A DNA stretch of 64,000 nucleotides from Nostoc mirabile CHAB5784 (GCF_020829645.1 NZ_JAIVFS010000010.1:1-64000); one strand, 5' to 3'; numbered from the stretch's first letter, positions 8,241 through 19,956 are shown. Notes: a model not told the origin generated them from the letters alone. A program made the numbers and translations.

Positions 8241-10358
8241 CTAATGTTGCTTATCCGCCGGAAAATTTACAACTATAGGTGGATGACCGTTTTCTGAGGC
8301 TGGTTGTGCTTTGGTAACTACTGGTTGTGGATGCAAAGGTGTTGGTGTCAATTCACCCTTACCAGTTTGATTCCATAAAATCATGGATAGTAGCCCATCC
8401 ACTAAGCCGTTATTGCTGCCGTTACTGCCAACTAAAACATCTGGTATCAAGCGGACATTGCGATCGCCTATAATCTGCATTAGTTGCATTGCTGTATAAC
8501 CTTGTGAACCCAAGGCTTCCACACCAGCGCGGTAGGTTTCAGCTTTGGCGTTACCTATGGCACGGATACCTTCAGCCTCAGCAATTGCCCGGAGTTTTGT
8601 CCCCTCAGCTTCACCGTTCGCCTGCTTAATTTGGGCTTTGGCTTTTAGGTCAGCAATATGTACACTCTGCTCCGATTTCACCATTTCTTGCTGAATATCA
8701 GCGAGTGCCGTTTCCCGGACAAGCTGCTGCCGTTGGGTTTGAGCCATCTGCTGGACTTCATAAGTCTTGCGTTCTTCTTCGGCAATTTTCCGGTCTGTCT
8801 GTGTCTGCATTAGTGATGCTGGTGGCAAAATATCACCAATCAGGGTGTCGATCGCTTGCACATCATAAGCCCGCAATGCTGTTTTAATATACTCAGCAGC
8901 CTCAGATTGTCGTTCACTCCGAGCGGTGAGAAAGTCTAGTACAGTATAGTCTTGGGCTGAGTTGCGGAAATAATTACCGATAGTTGGTTCTAATACATGG
9001 TCTACCAAATTTTGCATTGCACCAACGCGAGAAATTACCTTCGGGGCATCTAAAGCACCCACATGGATAATTTGCGCTACTTCCAAATCAAAGGCAAACC
9101 CATCACGCGATCGCACTGTTAAAGAAGCCAGTTGAGCATCATAGCTGTGGCGTTCGGTGCGATCTGACCAATTTAATACAATGTTGGTCGTTGGCACCAG
9201 TTCCATCTTCATGATCCGGGAATTAATCGGGTGCTTGCCAGGATACAGTGGTTCGACCCACACGCCCTTATGTCCAGGATTCACCAAGTTACCGTGGGTG
9301 AAAGCTGCACCACTGACATCTTGATGCGCTTTACCCACGAAAGAAATCACCACACCCACATACCCAATAGGAATTTCGGTCATGGGCACTTGCTCAACCT
9401 GGACAAACCAAGGGTTTAAGTTCCAAGAACCAGAAAGCAAGGTCTGTTCTTGTAAACCTCGCCGTCCACCGCCATTAATAAATTTCTGACCATTTTGGAA
9501 GTTGTCGTGTCCGTCAATTATGGGGCCTGCAAGTTCACCGGCAGAGATTGGTAAACCATCTAAGGTAGTGACAATGCCAACTTTGTCAGATGCCAGACTG
9601 TACACCCGCAACTGTTCTGGAGTCATGCCATGAGCGCTGGCATTTGCTGCCATGATGACTTTAAACAGGGCGGTATTGATCCGGTACGTACCAGCCGTAA
9701 GAAAACCCATTTGCCGCCCTTTTTCGCCGCCTTGGGTGAGGAATTTCCGAGCATCTTGGAAGTTGTCACAACTGACAATTTTACCCAAAATCCGCTCTGG
9801 TGGGTTGGATGCGCCATCTGCTGCCACAATCAAAGCTATTTCCCCTTGGGGAACGACAATTACCGGCTCTTTTTTTACAGAATACTGCCAAGGCCCATAG
9901 CCCCAGTGCCAACCAGGAGCTAAAGTATCTGCCTGCAAGCCAGCTTCGCCGTTGAGAGCAATCAAACTTCCGGCGGGGAGTCCGCGCCCGGAAAGGGTAA
10001 ATTTTCTAACTACAATGCCTACTTCACGCTCGCCAATTACTACAAGCCCGCCAAAGAATAGGGGGACAAATATAACTAAACCCCCGACAAGGACGATGGG
10101 GATTAGTACAAAAGGATCAATTCCAGCAGCTTGATATTGAGTCCTGCTAATTTGTAACTGGGAAATATTTGGTTTGGTCTGATTTAGCTGAACTGATGCA
10201 GTAGTTGTTTTTACAGGAGTTGCATTGGCAGAGTGAATACTTCCAGCGTTCGTTAAAGACGTTGACGCAGCGATCGCTAACGTTGCTACGATAGATGCTG
10301 CAAGACGAGCTGCCTTATTTTGTTTACGTGTCCCAAGTAAAGATGAAAAGCTTTTCAT
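8241..10358 (-). CDS. Large SPFH/Band 7 (flotillin-like) membrane protein
   Basis: About 705 residues from ATG 10358 (the frame also opens at a TTG 7 codons upstream). A hydrophobic N-terminal segment is followed by a strong transmembrane helix, FVLIPIVLVGGLVIFVPLFF, and directly by EREVGIVVRKF, the usual start of an SPFH domain. Two related segments with DNFQDARKFLTQGG and DNFQNGQKFINGGG indicate an internal duplication within the domain. The C-terminal third is a charged helical region (EEERKTYEVQQMAQTQRQQ) with flotillin-like repeats of alanine, glutamate and glycine, then a proline-rich tail. Such proteins scaffold membrane microdomains; no specific partner is adjacent. Confidence 0.85.
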   Translation of the reverse strand: MKSFSSLLGTRKQNKAARLAASIVATLAIAASTSLTNAGSIHSANATPVKTTTASVQLNQTKPNISQLQISRTQYQAAGIDPFVLIPIVLVGGLVIFVPLFFGGLVVIGEREVGIVVRKFTLSGRGLPAGSLIALNGEAGLQADTLAPGWHWGYGPWQYSVKKEPVIVVPQGEIALIVAADGASNPPERILGKIVSCDNFQDARKFLTQGGEKGRQMGFLTAGTYRINTALFKVIMAANASAHGMTPEQLRVYSLASDKVGIVTTLDGLPISAGELAGPIIDGHDNFQNGQKFINGGGRRGLQEQTLLSGSWNLNPWFVQVEQVPMTEIPIGYVGVVISFVGKAHQDVSGAAFTHGNLVNPGHKGVWVEPLYPGKHPINSRIMKMELVPTTNIVLNWSDRTERHSYDAQLASLTVRSRDGFAFDLEVAQIIHVGALDAPKVISRVGAMQNLVDHVLEPTIGNYFRNSAQDYTVLDFLTARSERQSEAAEYIKTALRAYDVQAIDTLIGDILPPASLMQTQTDRKIAEEERKTYEVQQMAQTQRQQLVRETALADIQQEMVKSEQSVHIADLKAKAQIKQANGEAEGTKLRAIAEAEGIRAIGNAKAETYRAGVEALGSQGYTAMQLMQIIGDRNVRLIPDVLVGSNGSNNGLVDGLLSMILWNQTGKGELTPTPLHPQPVVTKAQPASENGHPPIVVNFPADKQH

Positions 10359-10608
10359 AATTTGTGCCCATCTGGGCAACTAATTAGCTAAGTTAACACT
10401 TCACAAAGGCTTGCTTCGATTTCTTAAACTTGGCGTAATTTTTTTAAATTTAATAAACAAGGAGTCAGAATTCAGAATTCAGAATTCAGAATACTGCATC
10501 CATTTACGGAGAAAGTTTTAGCACCCATACAGAATTAATACTGAATTATGACCGGAGCTTTCGCCCTGCTCCGGCTCCGCTCTTGACTCCTGAGTTCTTT
10601 TTTAATTA

Positions 10609-10697
10609 GGACTTACGCAAAATATCTCTCAAACTCTGATTTCTCCGTGTACTCTGCGCCTCTGTGGTTCGTTATTCCGTAACTCTTGCGTAAGTCC
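10609..10697. mobile_element. MITE-like element, family C copy 1 (89 bp)
   Basis: Terminal inverted repeats GGACTTACGCAA and TTGCGTAAGTCC bound an 89-bp element flanked on both sides by TA (10607-10608 and 10698-10699). It is identical base for base to the copy at 35242-35330. Too short to code; presumably moved by a transposase in trans. The surrounding gap (10380-10760) otherwise holds only short AATTCAGA repeats near 10460-10490. Confidence 0.85.
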
Positions 10698-10710
10698 TAT
10701 TAATAAATAA

Positions 10711-10741
10711 TTTGTAGGTTGGACATTACCCAACCTACAAA
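10711..10741 (-). terminator. Probable terminator of the atpD-atpC transcript
   Basis: A perfect 12-bp inverted repeat (TTTGTAGGTTGG and its complement, 7-base loop) lies 20 bases downstream of the atpC stop. On the minus strand it is followed by an A/T-rich stretch, though not by a long T run. Intrinsic termination or RNA 3'-end protection is likely. Confidence 0.6.
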
Positions 10742-10760
10742 GTTGAAATAAAAAGTAAAA

Positions 10761-11174
10761 TTAGACCAAACCGCCAGCCGCTTGAAACCGAGCGCGGGCG
10801 CGTTTGAAGGCTTGAGTTGCTTGGATTTGGGCTTGGCGATCGTCTGCTGACACTTGACTTAGACGCGCTTCTGCTTGATTGTAAGCAGTACGGGCTTCAT
10901 CAAGGTTAATTTTGTCGCCACGTTCAGCGCCGTTAACTAGAATTGTCACTTCATTTTCTTCGACTTCGGCAAAGCCACCCAAAAGGGCGATCGCTTCCCA
11001 ATTCTGATTTTTCGCGCCGCGAACTCGCATTACACCAGTATCCAGAGCGGTCAAAAGTGGTGCGTGTCCAGTTAGGATACCTAGTTGACCAGTGGTGCTA
11101 GGCAAAACTACTTCTTCAGCTGGGGCATCCCATACTGTTTTGTCTGGGGAAATTACACGAACGGTTAATGTCAT
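10761..11174 (-). CDS. atpC: F1 ATP synthase epsilon subunit
   Basis: A 137-residue protein of normal length. The N-terminal beta-sandwich starts [16 protein letters not shown] and contains [20 protein letters not shown], the family signature. The C-terminal helical hairpin includes [19 protein letters not shown]. It regulates rotation in the thylakoid/plasma membrane F-type ATP synthase. It follows the beta gene on the same strand after about 220 bases, the standard cyanobacterial beta-epsilon arrangement away from the main atp cluster (named atpB-atpE in plastid nomenclature). Confidence 0.97.
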   Translation of the reverse strand: MTLTVRVISPDKTVWDAPAEEVVLPSTTGQLGILTGHAPLLTALDTGVMRVRGAKNQNWEAIALLGGFAEVEENEVTILVNGAERGDKINLDEARTAYNQAEARLSQVSADDRQAQIQATQAFKRARARFQAAGGLV

Positions 11175-11180
11175 TTGTCT

Positions 11181-11304
11181 TTTGTCCTTTGTCCTCTCTT
11201 ACAAAGTTCTGTTCGCCGGAAGCCGGCGCTCAGACTTTGCGCTTTGTCCTTTGTCCTCTCTTACAAAGTTCTGTTCGCCGGAAGCCGGCGCTCAGACTTT
11301 GCGC
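11181..11304. repeat. Perfect 62-bp direct repeat between atpD and atpC
   Basis: Two adjoining 62-base units (11181-11242 and 11243-11304) are identical. Each contains the hairpin CGCCGGAAGCCGGCG (6-bp stem, 3-base loop). A third partial start follows at 11305. The array lies within the transcript expected to join the two subunit genes. Confidence 0.9.
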
Positions 11305-11344
11305 TTTGTCCTTTGTCATTTGTAATTGCCATTAGTCATTAGCA

Positions 11345-11392
11345 GTTGAACTAATGACTAATGACCAATGACTAATGACCAATGACTAATGA

Positions 11393-11395
<3 letters not shown>
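11345..11395. repeat. Heptameric short tandem repeats (STRR type)
   Basis: Tandem ACTAATG and ACCAATG heptamers follow the atpD stop region. Such heptamer arrays are a known feature of heterocystous cyanobacteria. Other arrays of the same type lie at 27010-27050 and 38268-38318. Confidence 0.85.
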
Positions 11396-13230
<1,835 letters not shown>

Positions 13231-14013
13231 TTAGCCTTTAGCTGTGGCTTTGAGTTGTTTGCGCTTCACTTTTGAAGCGGTGCCGAAAGCAGCAAATGCC
13301 AAGACACCCAACATAGAAGTTGCTTCGGGAACAGCTTTCACTTGCTCAATACTGCCGATAGTCAGGTTATCAAAACCAAACACGTCACTCCCGGCTGCGG
13401 TGTTACCAAAGGTCACTTGTGTAAAAACTTCACTGGGGTCTGAGGCAATGATGCCATAGTAAAGTGCCGAGCCGCCTAGACTAGAAACGGTGTTGGGAAC
13501 GCTGAAAGTCTCAGTACCTCCGTTTGCGAGTGTCAGAGTTAACTTACCATTAAAATCCCCAACGTCTATGCCGTAAAAGCCAAAAGCTGCTACTGGAGCA
13601 GTGAGGTCAACCGAAAAACTAGCACTACTGGTGTCAAAGTATTGGTCACCCGATATCGGGTAACGACCACTTCCATTAGTCCCAGTGGGTACGTTGTTTA
13701 TAGTCCCGTCGCCCTGCAAGGTCGCAGTACCAGCACCAGGGAAGGTTATAGGTAGGGGAAGAGTTGTGCCAGGGGCAAAACTCTCGAAGGTTTCAGTTGC
13801 TACACCCACTCGCACTAGGTTAGAGAGGAAATTTTTACGTGCAGCATCTGCATTGGGAGTGTTGGGCAGACGTGTGCCTTCGCCCAAGCCTAGATCCTCA
13901 CCGAAAAAGAACGTGTAAGCATGAGCAGGAGACCCAATTCCTATTACCGTTGCGATCGCAATGGTTCCCAGTAAAGACTGAGTACCGAATTTTACAAAAG
14001 TAGAATTTGCCAT
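13231..14013 (-). CDS. PEP-CTERM domain exported protein
   Basis: A 260-residue protein with an N-terminal signal peptide (LLGTIAIATVIGIGSPAHA). The C-terminal sorting signal consists of VPEATS, a hydrophobic stretch LGVLAFAAFGTAS and a basic tail KVKRKQ. PEP-CTERM proteins are processed by exosortase and exported to the cell surface or matrix. The middle part is beta-rich and low in charge, with TFESFAPGTTLP and FGFYGIDVGDFNG, as in other cyanobacterial members of the class. No exosortase gene is seen in the window. The DNA at 14515-14575 resembles the 3' end of this gene, suggesting a decayed neighbour copy. Confidence 0.88.
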   Translation of the reverse strand: MANSTFVKFGTQSLLGTIAIATVIGIGSPAHAYTFFFGEDLGLGEGTRLPNTPNADAARKNFLSNLVRVGVATETFESFAPGTTLPLPITFPGAGTATLQGDGTINNVPTGTNGSGRYPISGDQYFDTSSASFSVDLTAPVAAFGFYGIDVGDFNGKLTLTLANGGTETFSVPNTVSSLGGSALYYGIIASDPSEVFTQVTFGNTAAGSDVFGFDNLTIGSIEQVKAVPEATSMLGVLAFAAFGTASKVKRKQLKATAKG

Positions 14014-14606
14014 AGATTCAGGTTCTCAATTGATTTTAGATAATGTTGTTAATGGAATACCTCAGAAGCTCGACTTTATCCAAAGGTAGACGACTTCTGT
14101 AGACTGGGGTTTTTGGTGGCTATATGGATAAAGTCGAAATAAACTACCTATCCAAATATCCGAGTTAAATTGCTTATCAACCTCTGGCGGCGAAACGGCA
14201 ATAATTACCCTCTCGCTGCGATCGCACATATATATTAGGTTGCTGGTGTATTATTAGCTCGATTTCAACTAATCGTATAATTACGAGCATTATTGGTAAA
14301 TAGAGTTTGAAAAACAAGTATTATTACTGAGCTTTACTAAAACTTTACAATAGTAATTTGGATATTTCTCAAATAGAAAAACTCTCAAAAGCCTAATTTT
14401 ATCAAGCTTGTATAGTAATTGTCCGGCTATTATTTAGATGAATAGGTATATAAACTTGCAGTAAAGTTATATCCAGTAGATACACAAGTATTATGTGCCC
14501 TGCGTAGGCACTGCCCATCGTAGACATCGCAGACACAGCATTCACTAAAAGTTAGTTGGCGGTGATTGTAGTTTGCTAAGATAACACATATCGGGGAAGC
14601 TTACAT

Positions 14607-14830
14607 AAAAAATCTGCTCTCCCTGACGATCACAGAAAGAGCAGCGCTATACCATTTATTCAAATAGTTAATACACATCCTCTCAACGCCATTTCGGAAT
14701 CTGGGTAATTTAGTAATCACTAATTGGATACATCTTTACATTGCTCAAAACAGATTTAGCATAGTTATTACTATAAAAATGCATTTTAGTCAATACTAAA
14801 AAGCTACATTAACACTATTTTCATCCAGGG
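14607..14830. repeat. Direct repeat copy 1, uninterrupted (about 225 bp)
   Basis: It starts with AAAAAATCTGCTCTCCCT, continues through ATACCATTTATTCAAATAGT and ends near TATTTTCATCC. The same order of blocks occurs at 15107-15573, but there it is split by inserted elements. A hairpin of CTGCTCT with AGAGCAG lies at its start. Confidence 0.8.
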
Positions 14831-14847
14831 CTATTTCGTTCTAGACA

Positions 14848-14974
14848 GGACTTACGCAACTGGTACAATGTGATCGCCATTTTATAGTACATGGGTATTA
14901 CTAGGTATTGGTCTAATAGTTTGGCACGCGGTGTAGTGTAGCGACACCATTACTTGTGACAGTTGCGTAAGTCC
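14848..14974. mobile_element. MITE-like element, family C copy 3 (127 bp)
   Basis: Ends GGACTTACGCAACTG and CAGTTGCGTAAGTCC are perfect 15-base inverted repeats. The flanks are CA and TA, so the TA duplication seen at other copies is degraded here. The interior differs from copy 1. Confidence 0.75.
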
Positions 14975-15220
14975 TATGCAAATATAATACCTACCGATTT
15001 AAACCACACTGGTTAAAAACTTAGGATAGCGATGCCTGCGGCGAGCTTCTCTACGAGACGCTCCGCGAACGCTAACGCTTGCTAAATTCCATTAGGAAAG
15101 TTTAGATAAAAAATCTGCTCTCCCTACCGATCGCAGAAAGAGCAGTGTATACCATTTATTCAAATAGTTAATACACATCCTCTTAACGCCATTTCGGAAT
15201 TTGAGTAATTAATAATGTAA

Positions 15221-15314
15221 CCGCTCAATAATCTGGGGTAAATCGTTCAGTGACAAGCCTCAAATGGCGTAAAATCGTTCCTGAACTGGTAGTTTGCCCC
15301 GATTTATTGAGCGG
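15221..15314. mobile_element. MITE-like element with CCGCTCAATAA ends (94 bp)
   Basis: CCGCTCAATAA at the left end is mirrored by TTATTGAGCGG at the right. Inner arms (TGGGGTAA and TTTGCCCC) extend the complementarity, so the whole element can fold. It is part of the insertion splitting repeat copy 2. Confidence 0.65.
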
Positions 15315-15323
15315 ATACTTAAT

Positions 15324-15445
15324 AGACCTCTTGCAAAAGTCCCTAACACACCCCACCCCTAACCCCTCCCCGCAAGCAGGAGGGGAGCGTTTGCGTGAGC
15401 AAATGCGGGGTGGGGTTCTTTATTTTTGATTTATGCAAGAGGTCT
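15324..15445. mobile_element. MITE-like element with AGACCTCTTGCA ends (122 bp)
   Basis: AGACCTCTTGCA at the left is matched by TGCAAGAGGTCT at the right. The interior carries the common CCCCACCCC to GGGGTGGGG hairpin seen in the family A elements of this window. It directly follows the CCGCTCAATAA element. Confidence 0.65.
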
Positions 15446-15722
15446 AATAATTACTAATTGGTACTTTGACACCATACATCTTTACATTGCTCAAAACAGA
15501 TTTAGCACAAACTAATACCATAAAACTATATTTTAGTCAACATAAAAAGCTACATCAACCTATTTTCATCCCCTGGATAGATTAAGGTCATGAAACTTAT
15601 GCACAAACTAAATTTCCAAATCTTCTGAATATCCCTAATATAAAAATAGGTACAAAAAACTGTTTTCAGTTTCAGCCAAGCCGCTCTGGCTTCATCGTCA
15701 TACTTCCACCGAGCAACAGCTT

Positions 15723-16547
15723 ATGAATTTCTCGTCAGCACGACAATATTTTTACCAGGAGATTCAACAGTCTGACGAGCAAATTGACTTAGCAAAGGCA
15801 GCTTTGTATATTGCACAAGAAGAATATCCCAAGCTAGACCCAGAGGAATATCTCAACGCCCTTGATACAATGGCATGGGAGCTTCAAGAACGCCTGCCTG
15901 ACTCACGATATCCTTTGCGGATAGTTCAAAGTATTAATCAGTATCTCTACGAAGATTTAAAGTTTTCTGGTAATAAAATTGACTATTACGACCCACGCAA
16001 CAGCTTTTTCAATGATGTAATTGACCGCCGATTGGGGATTCCCATTACCTTAGCGCTGGTTTACCTGGAGGTTGCTCGACGGATTGATTTTCCGATGGTG
16101 GGTGTGGGGATGCCAGGACATTTTCTGATTCGCCCGGATATTCCAGATATAGAGATTTTTGTCGATGCCTTCAATGGTGGTGAAATAATATTTGCTCAAG
16201 ATTGCGAGGAACGCCTGTCTCAACTTTATCAGCAACCTGTGACGCTACAACCAGAATTTTTAGCTGTAGTCAGTAATCGGCAATTTTTAGGACGGATGCT
16301 GACAAATTTAAAATTTATTTACCTTAAACAGCAAGAGTTAGAAAAAACGCTAGCAGCAGTTGAACGAATTTTGTTGCTGTTTCCTGGTTTAACTTTAGAG
16401 TTACGCGATCGCGGTCTAATCTATTATCAACTAAGTTACTACTCCCAAGCCGTAGACGACTTACAAAATTATTTAGCAAAAGTCCCCGATGCTGAGGATG
16501 CATCTATGATTCGGCGGCTACTTACCGAATTGGGTAAAGATGGGTAG
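15723..16547 (+). CDS. SirB1-family (transglutaminase-like plus TPR) protein
   Basis: 274 residues. The central part FFNDVIDRRLGIPITLALVYLEVARR, followed by VGMPGHFLIR, is the signature of SirB1/transglutaminase-core-2 proteins. The C-terminal third (VERILLLFPGLTLELRDRGLIYYQ...) reads as tetratricopeptide-like helices. Catalytic function is unproven in this family, and the usual transglutaminase Cys is not evident. ATG 15723 follows CAACAGCTT, with no strong ribosome site. Single gene. Confidence 0.88.
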   Translation: MNFSSARQYFYQEIQQSDEQIDLAKAALYIAQEEYPKLDPEEYLNALDTMAWELQERLPDSRYPLRIVQSINQYLYEDLKFSGNKIDYYDPRNSFFNDVIDRRLGIPITLALVYLEVARRIDFPMVGVGMPGHFLIRPDIPDIEIFVDAFNGGEIIFAQDCEERLSQLYQQPVTLQPEFLAVVSNRQFLGRMLTNLKFIYLKQQELEKTLAAVERILLLFPGLTLELRDRGLIYYQLSYYSQAVDDLQNYLAKVPDAEDASMIRRLLTELGKDG

Positions 16548-17309
16548 GGAGTGGAGGGAGCATCCCAAATGTGTAAAAACATATTTTGTCATTGCGTTCG
16601 CCCTTGGCGTTCCCGCAGGGTACGTAATGAAATGATATCATGTCCGCTTGATTACTTATTAAACCCGAAGAACCCCACCCCTTAATCCCCTCCCCGCAAG
16701 CGGGGAGGGGAGACAAAGCGACGATTGTCGGGGTGGGGTGCAATGACTGTGGGAATCATAACTAATTATGCGGACATAATATGAAGCGTTCGCGAAGCGT
16801 CTCTTAGAGTTGCAATCGCAAAGTCTAGATGCTGCGATTGCTACCCTTCGGGAACGCCTTGGGCGAACATTCCGCTTCTCTTACGAGACGCTACCGCGTA
16901 GCTTGCTTCTCCGTAGGAGTACGCTCCATTCGCAATGACTACCTGCTAACTTGGTAAATTTGCTTGCATTGGGATGCTCCCAGGAGTGGGGGATGTTAAA
17001 ACCTCTCAACTCAAGCCTATCTCGCCTTATTTCTTGTTTTCTTCAAGGCTTGCTCATCCTAATTACTGATTTACTTAACGGTATATCAATTCATCTTCAT
17101 CGCTGGAGTTCATTTCCTCTCACCCCTGCTGATAGGTTTTATTACCCCAACTTCTCCTCATAGTAAAATGTTTCTTCATTGCGATGCCAACTTTCTTTTA
17201 GTACAGTCAAATTACCTTGACTCTAGCAAGCTGGGACAATTACCTTTTAAAAAAGCTCAAGCGGAATCTTAGTCACAGGAATAGTACAGCAATTTTAGGA
17301 ATTGGCTCA
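16548..17309. other. Intergenic region with MITE and palindromic repeats
   Basis: About 760 bases with no supported gene. It contains the family A element at 16636-16781 and a dense run of short palindromic repeats at 16785-16935 (GAACGCCTTGGGCGAAC, CTCTTACGAGACGC, GTAGCTTGCTTCTCC). The remaining 370 bases form the upstream region of the DedA gene. Confidence 0.55.
16636..16781. mobile_element. MITE-like element, family A copy 1 (146 bp, TGA duplication)
   Basis: Ends TATCATGTCCGC and GCGGACATAATA, flanked by TGA on both sides (16633-16635, 16782-16784). The interior carries a strong hairpin, CCCCACCCC to GGGGTGGGG, with a nested CCCTCCCCGCAAGCGGGG stem. Copies 2 and 3 lie at 19957-20092 and 41331-41476. 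Confidence 0.85.
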
Positions 17310-17933
17310 ATGCTTGAATGGATAACTAATACTATCAACTATTTTGGCTATTGGGGAATCGCCCTACTAATGTTCCTAGAGAACCTTTTTCCCCCCATTC
17401 CTTCAGAATTGATCATGCCACTGGCTGGATTTACAGCAAGTCCATATCAACCAGGAGGGGCAAAGCTGAATATCATTGGTGTCTTTTTCGCAGGACTTCT
17501 GGGTTCTGTATTAGGCGCACTTATTTGGTACTATCCGGGTAAGTTTTTGGGCGAAACCCGTTTGAAAGCTTGGGCTGACAAGTATGGCAAATGGCTGGCT
17601 ATATCCAGTAAAGATATCACCAAGGCCAAAGAGTGGTTTGACCGACAAGGTAGAAAAGCAGTATTAATTGGTCGTCTTGTGCCAGGAATTCGCACCTTAA
17701 TTTCTGTTCCCGCAGGGATCAGCAATATGCCCCTGCTACCATTTTTGTTTTACACAACATTGGGTAGCGCAGCTTGGGTGGGTTTGTTAACATACTCAGG
17801 ATACGCATTAGGTAGTCAGTATGAACTTGTGGACAAGTACCTTGCTCCTGTATCCAAAATCGTACTTGGGGGTTTGGTTCTAGCATTTGTTTTCTGGATA
17901 TTTAAGCGCCAGTTAAGACGCACTAGAAGATGA
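17310..17933 (+). CDS. DedA-family inner membrane protein
   Basis: About 207 residues from ATG 17310, preceded by TTAGGA at good spacing; an upstream TTG frame (17217) adds an unlikely 31-residue basic extension. Family motifs are FLENLFPPIPSELIMPLAG, GALIWYYPGKFLG and GRLVPGIRTLISVPAGI, plus at least four hydrophobic helices. DedA proteins are undecaprenyl-phosphate or phospholipid transport-related membrane proteins that support membrane homeostasis. No operon partner; the next gene starts about 250 bases downstream. Confidence 0.92.
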   Translation: MLEWITNTINYFGYWGIALLMFLENLFPPIPSELIMPLAGFTASPYQPGGAKLNIIGVFFAGLLGSVLGALIWYYPGKFLGETRLKAWADKYGKWLAISSKDITKAKEWFDRQGRKAVLIGRLVPGIRTLISVPAGISNMPLLPFLFYTTLGSAAWVGLLTYSGYALGSQYELVDKYLAPVSKIVLGGLVLAFVFWIFKRQLRRTRR

Positions 17934-18179
17934 AACACGGACGCTTTTGGTTTGAAAGCAGTGAAAGCAGGGGTTACATCTGGCTAAAATTCGCCTACAC
18001 TATGCCAAATAATACTAGATGTGCGTTGGCATGAGCTTATCAGAGGTATCGCCGGAATCCGAATTAATCTTTGGCGTATTTCTAGCTACACTTGACGCAA
18101 CCTAGAATTTCTGGTTGCTCGCATTTTTGTAAGATGAGCAAGACAACTTTTTACAGTTAAGTTTGAACTAGGAGCTTTC

Positions 18180-19331
18180 ATGACAGACCAACCTTCTGCT
18201 GCTAACCCCATCAATGCTGCTGCTATACCCATGAATAGAGCGGCAGTTCCGATCAATGCTGTTAATAATAATACTCCTCCCAAGACAGGCGGTGTTCCAG
18301 GGAAAACCATTCTCAGTGTTGATTTAGGCAGAACTTCCACAAAAACTTGTGTGAGTCGTGAACCCGGTAATGTGGTGTTTGTACCTGCCAACGTCAAGCA
18401 GATGTCAATTGAACAAGTACGCGGCGGTGTTTTTGAAGCCAGGGCTACTGACCCTTTAATGGATTTGTGGCTGGAGTATCAAGGAAATGGATATGCTGTT
18501 GGTCAACTGGCAGCCGATTTTGGGGCAAATCTAGGAGTTGGCCAATCCAAGGTAGAAGCTGCACTGGTAAAAGTGTTAGCAAGTGCTGGCTACTTCAAAC
18601 TCAGAGACGATATCTCAGTCGTACTAGGTCTGCCTTTTCTTTCCTTAGAACAATTTGAAAAGGAAAAAGCCCAGTTGATTAGCCAAGTAGGCGGCCCTCA
18701 TGTGTTGAACTTCCGAGGCGAATCTGTATCGCTCAACGTCAGTAAGGTATGGGTAATGCCAGAGGGCTACGGCAGCCTGCTGTGGTCTGAAGCTCAACCG
18801 AAGAAAAGTCCTGGCAGTCCCGATTTTACAAAAATATCAGTGGCGATCGTTGATATTGGACATCAAACCGTCGATCTTTTGATGGTAGATAACTTCCGTT
18901 TTGCCAGAGGTGCTTCTAAGAGCGAAGACTTCGGTATGAACAAGTTTTATGAATTGGTGTCCGCCGAAATCGAGGGAGCAGATAGTCAATCTCTAGCCCT
19001 GATTTCTGCTGTCAACAAACCCAGAGGTGAACGCTATTACCGTCCTAAAGGCGCTAGCAAGCCCACCAACCTAGACGATTTTCTTCCCAACCTCACGGAG
19101 ATGTTTTCGCGCGAAATCTGTAGCCGTGTGCTAGCCTGGTTGCCAGAACGTGTCACCGATGTGATTCTAACTGGCGGGGGTGGTGAGTTCTTCTGGGACG
19201 ACGTTCAACGTCTGCTCAAAGAAGCAAAGATTAATGCTCATTTAGCAGCACCTTCACGACAGGCGAATGCTTTGGGGCAGTATATTTATGGAGAGGCACA
19301 ATTATCCTCCAATCGCGCTGCTAGGGCATAA
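18180..19331 (+). CDS. ParM/Alp-like actin-family ATPase
   Basis: 383 residues. Actin-fold ATP-binding motifs are visible: phosphate-1 loop SVDLGRTSTKT near residue 45, phosphate-2 loop VAIVDIGHQTVDL, and the adenosine motif ILTGGGGEFF near residue 325. The N-terminal 35 residues are alanine/asparagine-rich and probably disordered. ATG 18180 has AGGAG just upstream. Plasmid ParM polymerises to push DNA copies apart; a chromosomal copy may be a relic of an integrated replicon or a repurposed filament. It is followed after five bases by a small gene with a ribbon-helix-helix-like N-terminus, as in ParM-ParR operons. Confidence 0.82.
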   Translation: MTDQPSAANPINAAAIPMNRAAVPINAVNNNTPPKTGGVPGKTILSVDLGRTSTKTCVSREPGNVVFVPANVKQMSIEQVRGGVFEARATDPLMDLWLEYQGNGYAVGQLAADFGANLGVGQSKVEAALVKVLASAGYFKLRDDISVVLGLPFLSLEQFEKEKAQLISQVGGPHVLNFRGESVSLNVSKVWVMPEGYGSLLWSEAQPKKSPGSPDFTKISVAIVDIGHQTVDLLMVDNFRFARGASKSEDFGMNKFYELVSAEIEGADSQSLALISAVNKPRGERYYRPKGASKPTNLDDFLPNLTEMFSREICSRVLAWLPERVTDVILTGGGGEFFWDDVQRLLKEAKINAHLAAPSRQANALGQYIYGEAQLSSNRAARA

Positions 19332-19336
19332 AGCTG

Positions 19337-19816
<480 letters not shown>

Positions 19817-19851
19817 GAAACAATCGGGTTTGTGAGTAGTTTTTACTCCTC

Positions 19852-19891
19852 TTAACAATCCTTAATAGTATTATCTGTTAAGGATTGTTAA
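19852..19891 (+). terminator. Perfect 14-bp hairpin after the ParM-ParR pair
   Basis: TTAACAATCCTTAA and TTAAGGATTGTTAA are separated by 12 bases, 35 bases after the ParR-like stop. It lacks a long T tract. It may end the transcript or protect its 3' end. Confidence 0.6.
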
Positions 19892-19956
19892 TGTTTATAC
19901 AGAAAAATATTGGGATTATTGAGATTTGTGTAGATGAAGCGATCGCTCATAACTCA

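Larger units (their letters stand above)
15107..15573. repeat. Direct repeat copy 2, split by two inserted elements
   Basis: The left block (15107 to about 15211) and right block (about 15446-15573) together match copy 1 at 14607-14830. The material between them consists of two short elements with their own inverted ends. Confidence 0.75.
14014..15722. other. 1.7-kb non-coding zone built from nested repeats
   Basis: No gene is supported. The zone holds the PEP-CTERM upstream region, a segment near 14515-14575 resembling the end of the PEP-CTERM gene, two copies of a repeat with a CTGCTCT/AGAGCAG hairpin, and at least three MITE-like elements (listed separately), one pair sitting inside the second copy. 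A GAGACGCTCCGCGAACGC-type palindromic repeat lies at 15050-15085. Confidence 0.7.

Noticed and set aside
17217..17309. Longer N-terminus of the DedA protein from TTG 17217
   Set aside because: The added 31 residues are basic and not family-like; ATG 17310 has a ribosome site and starts directly before the first membrane helix.
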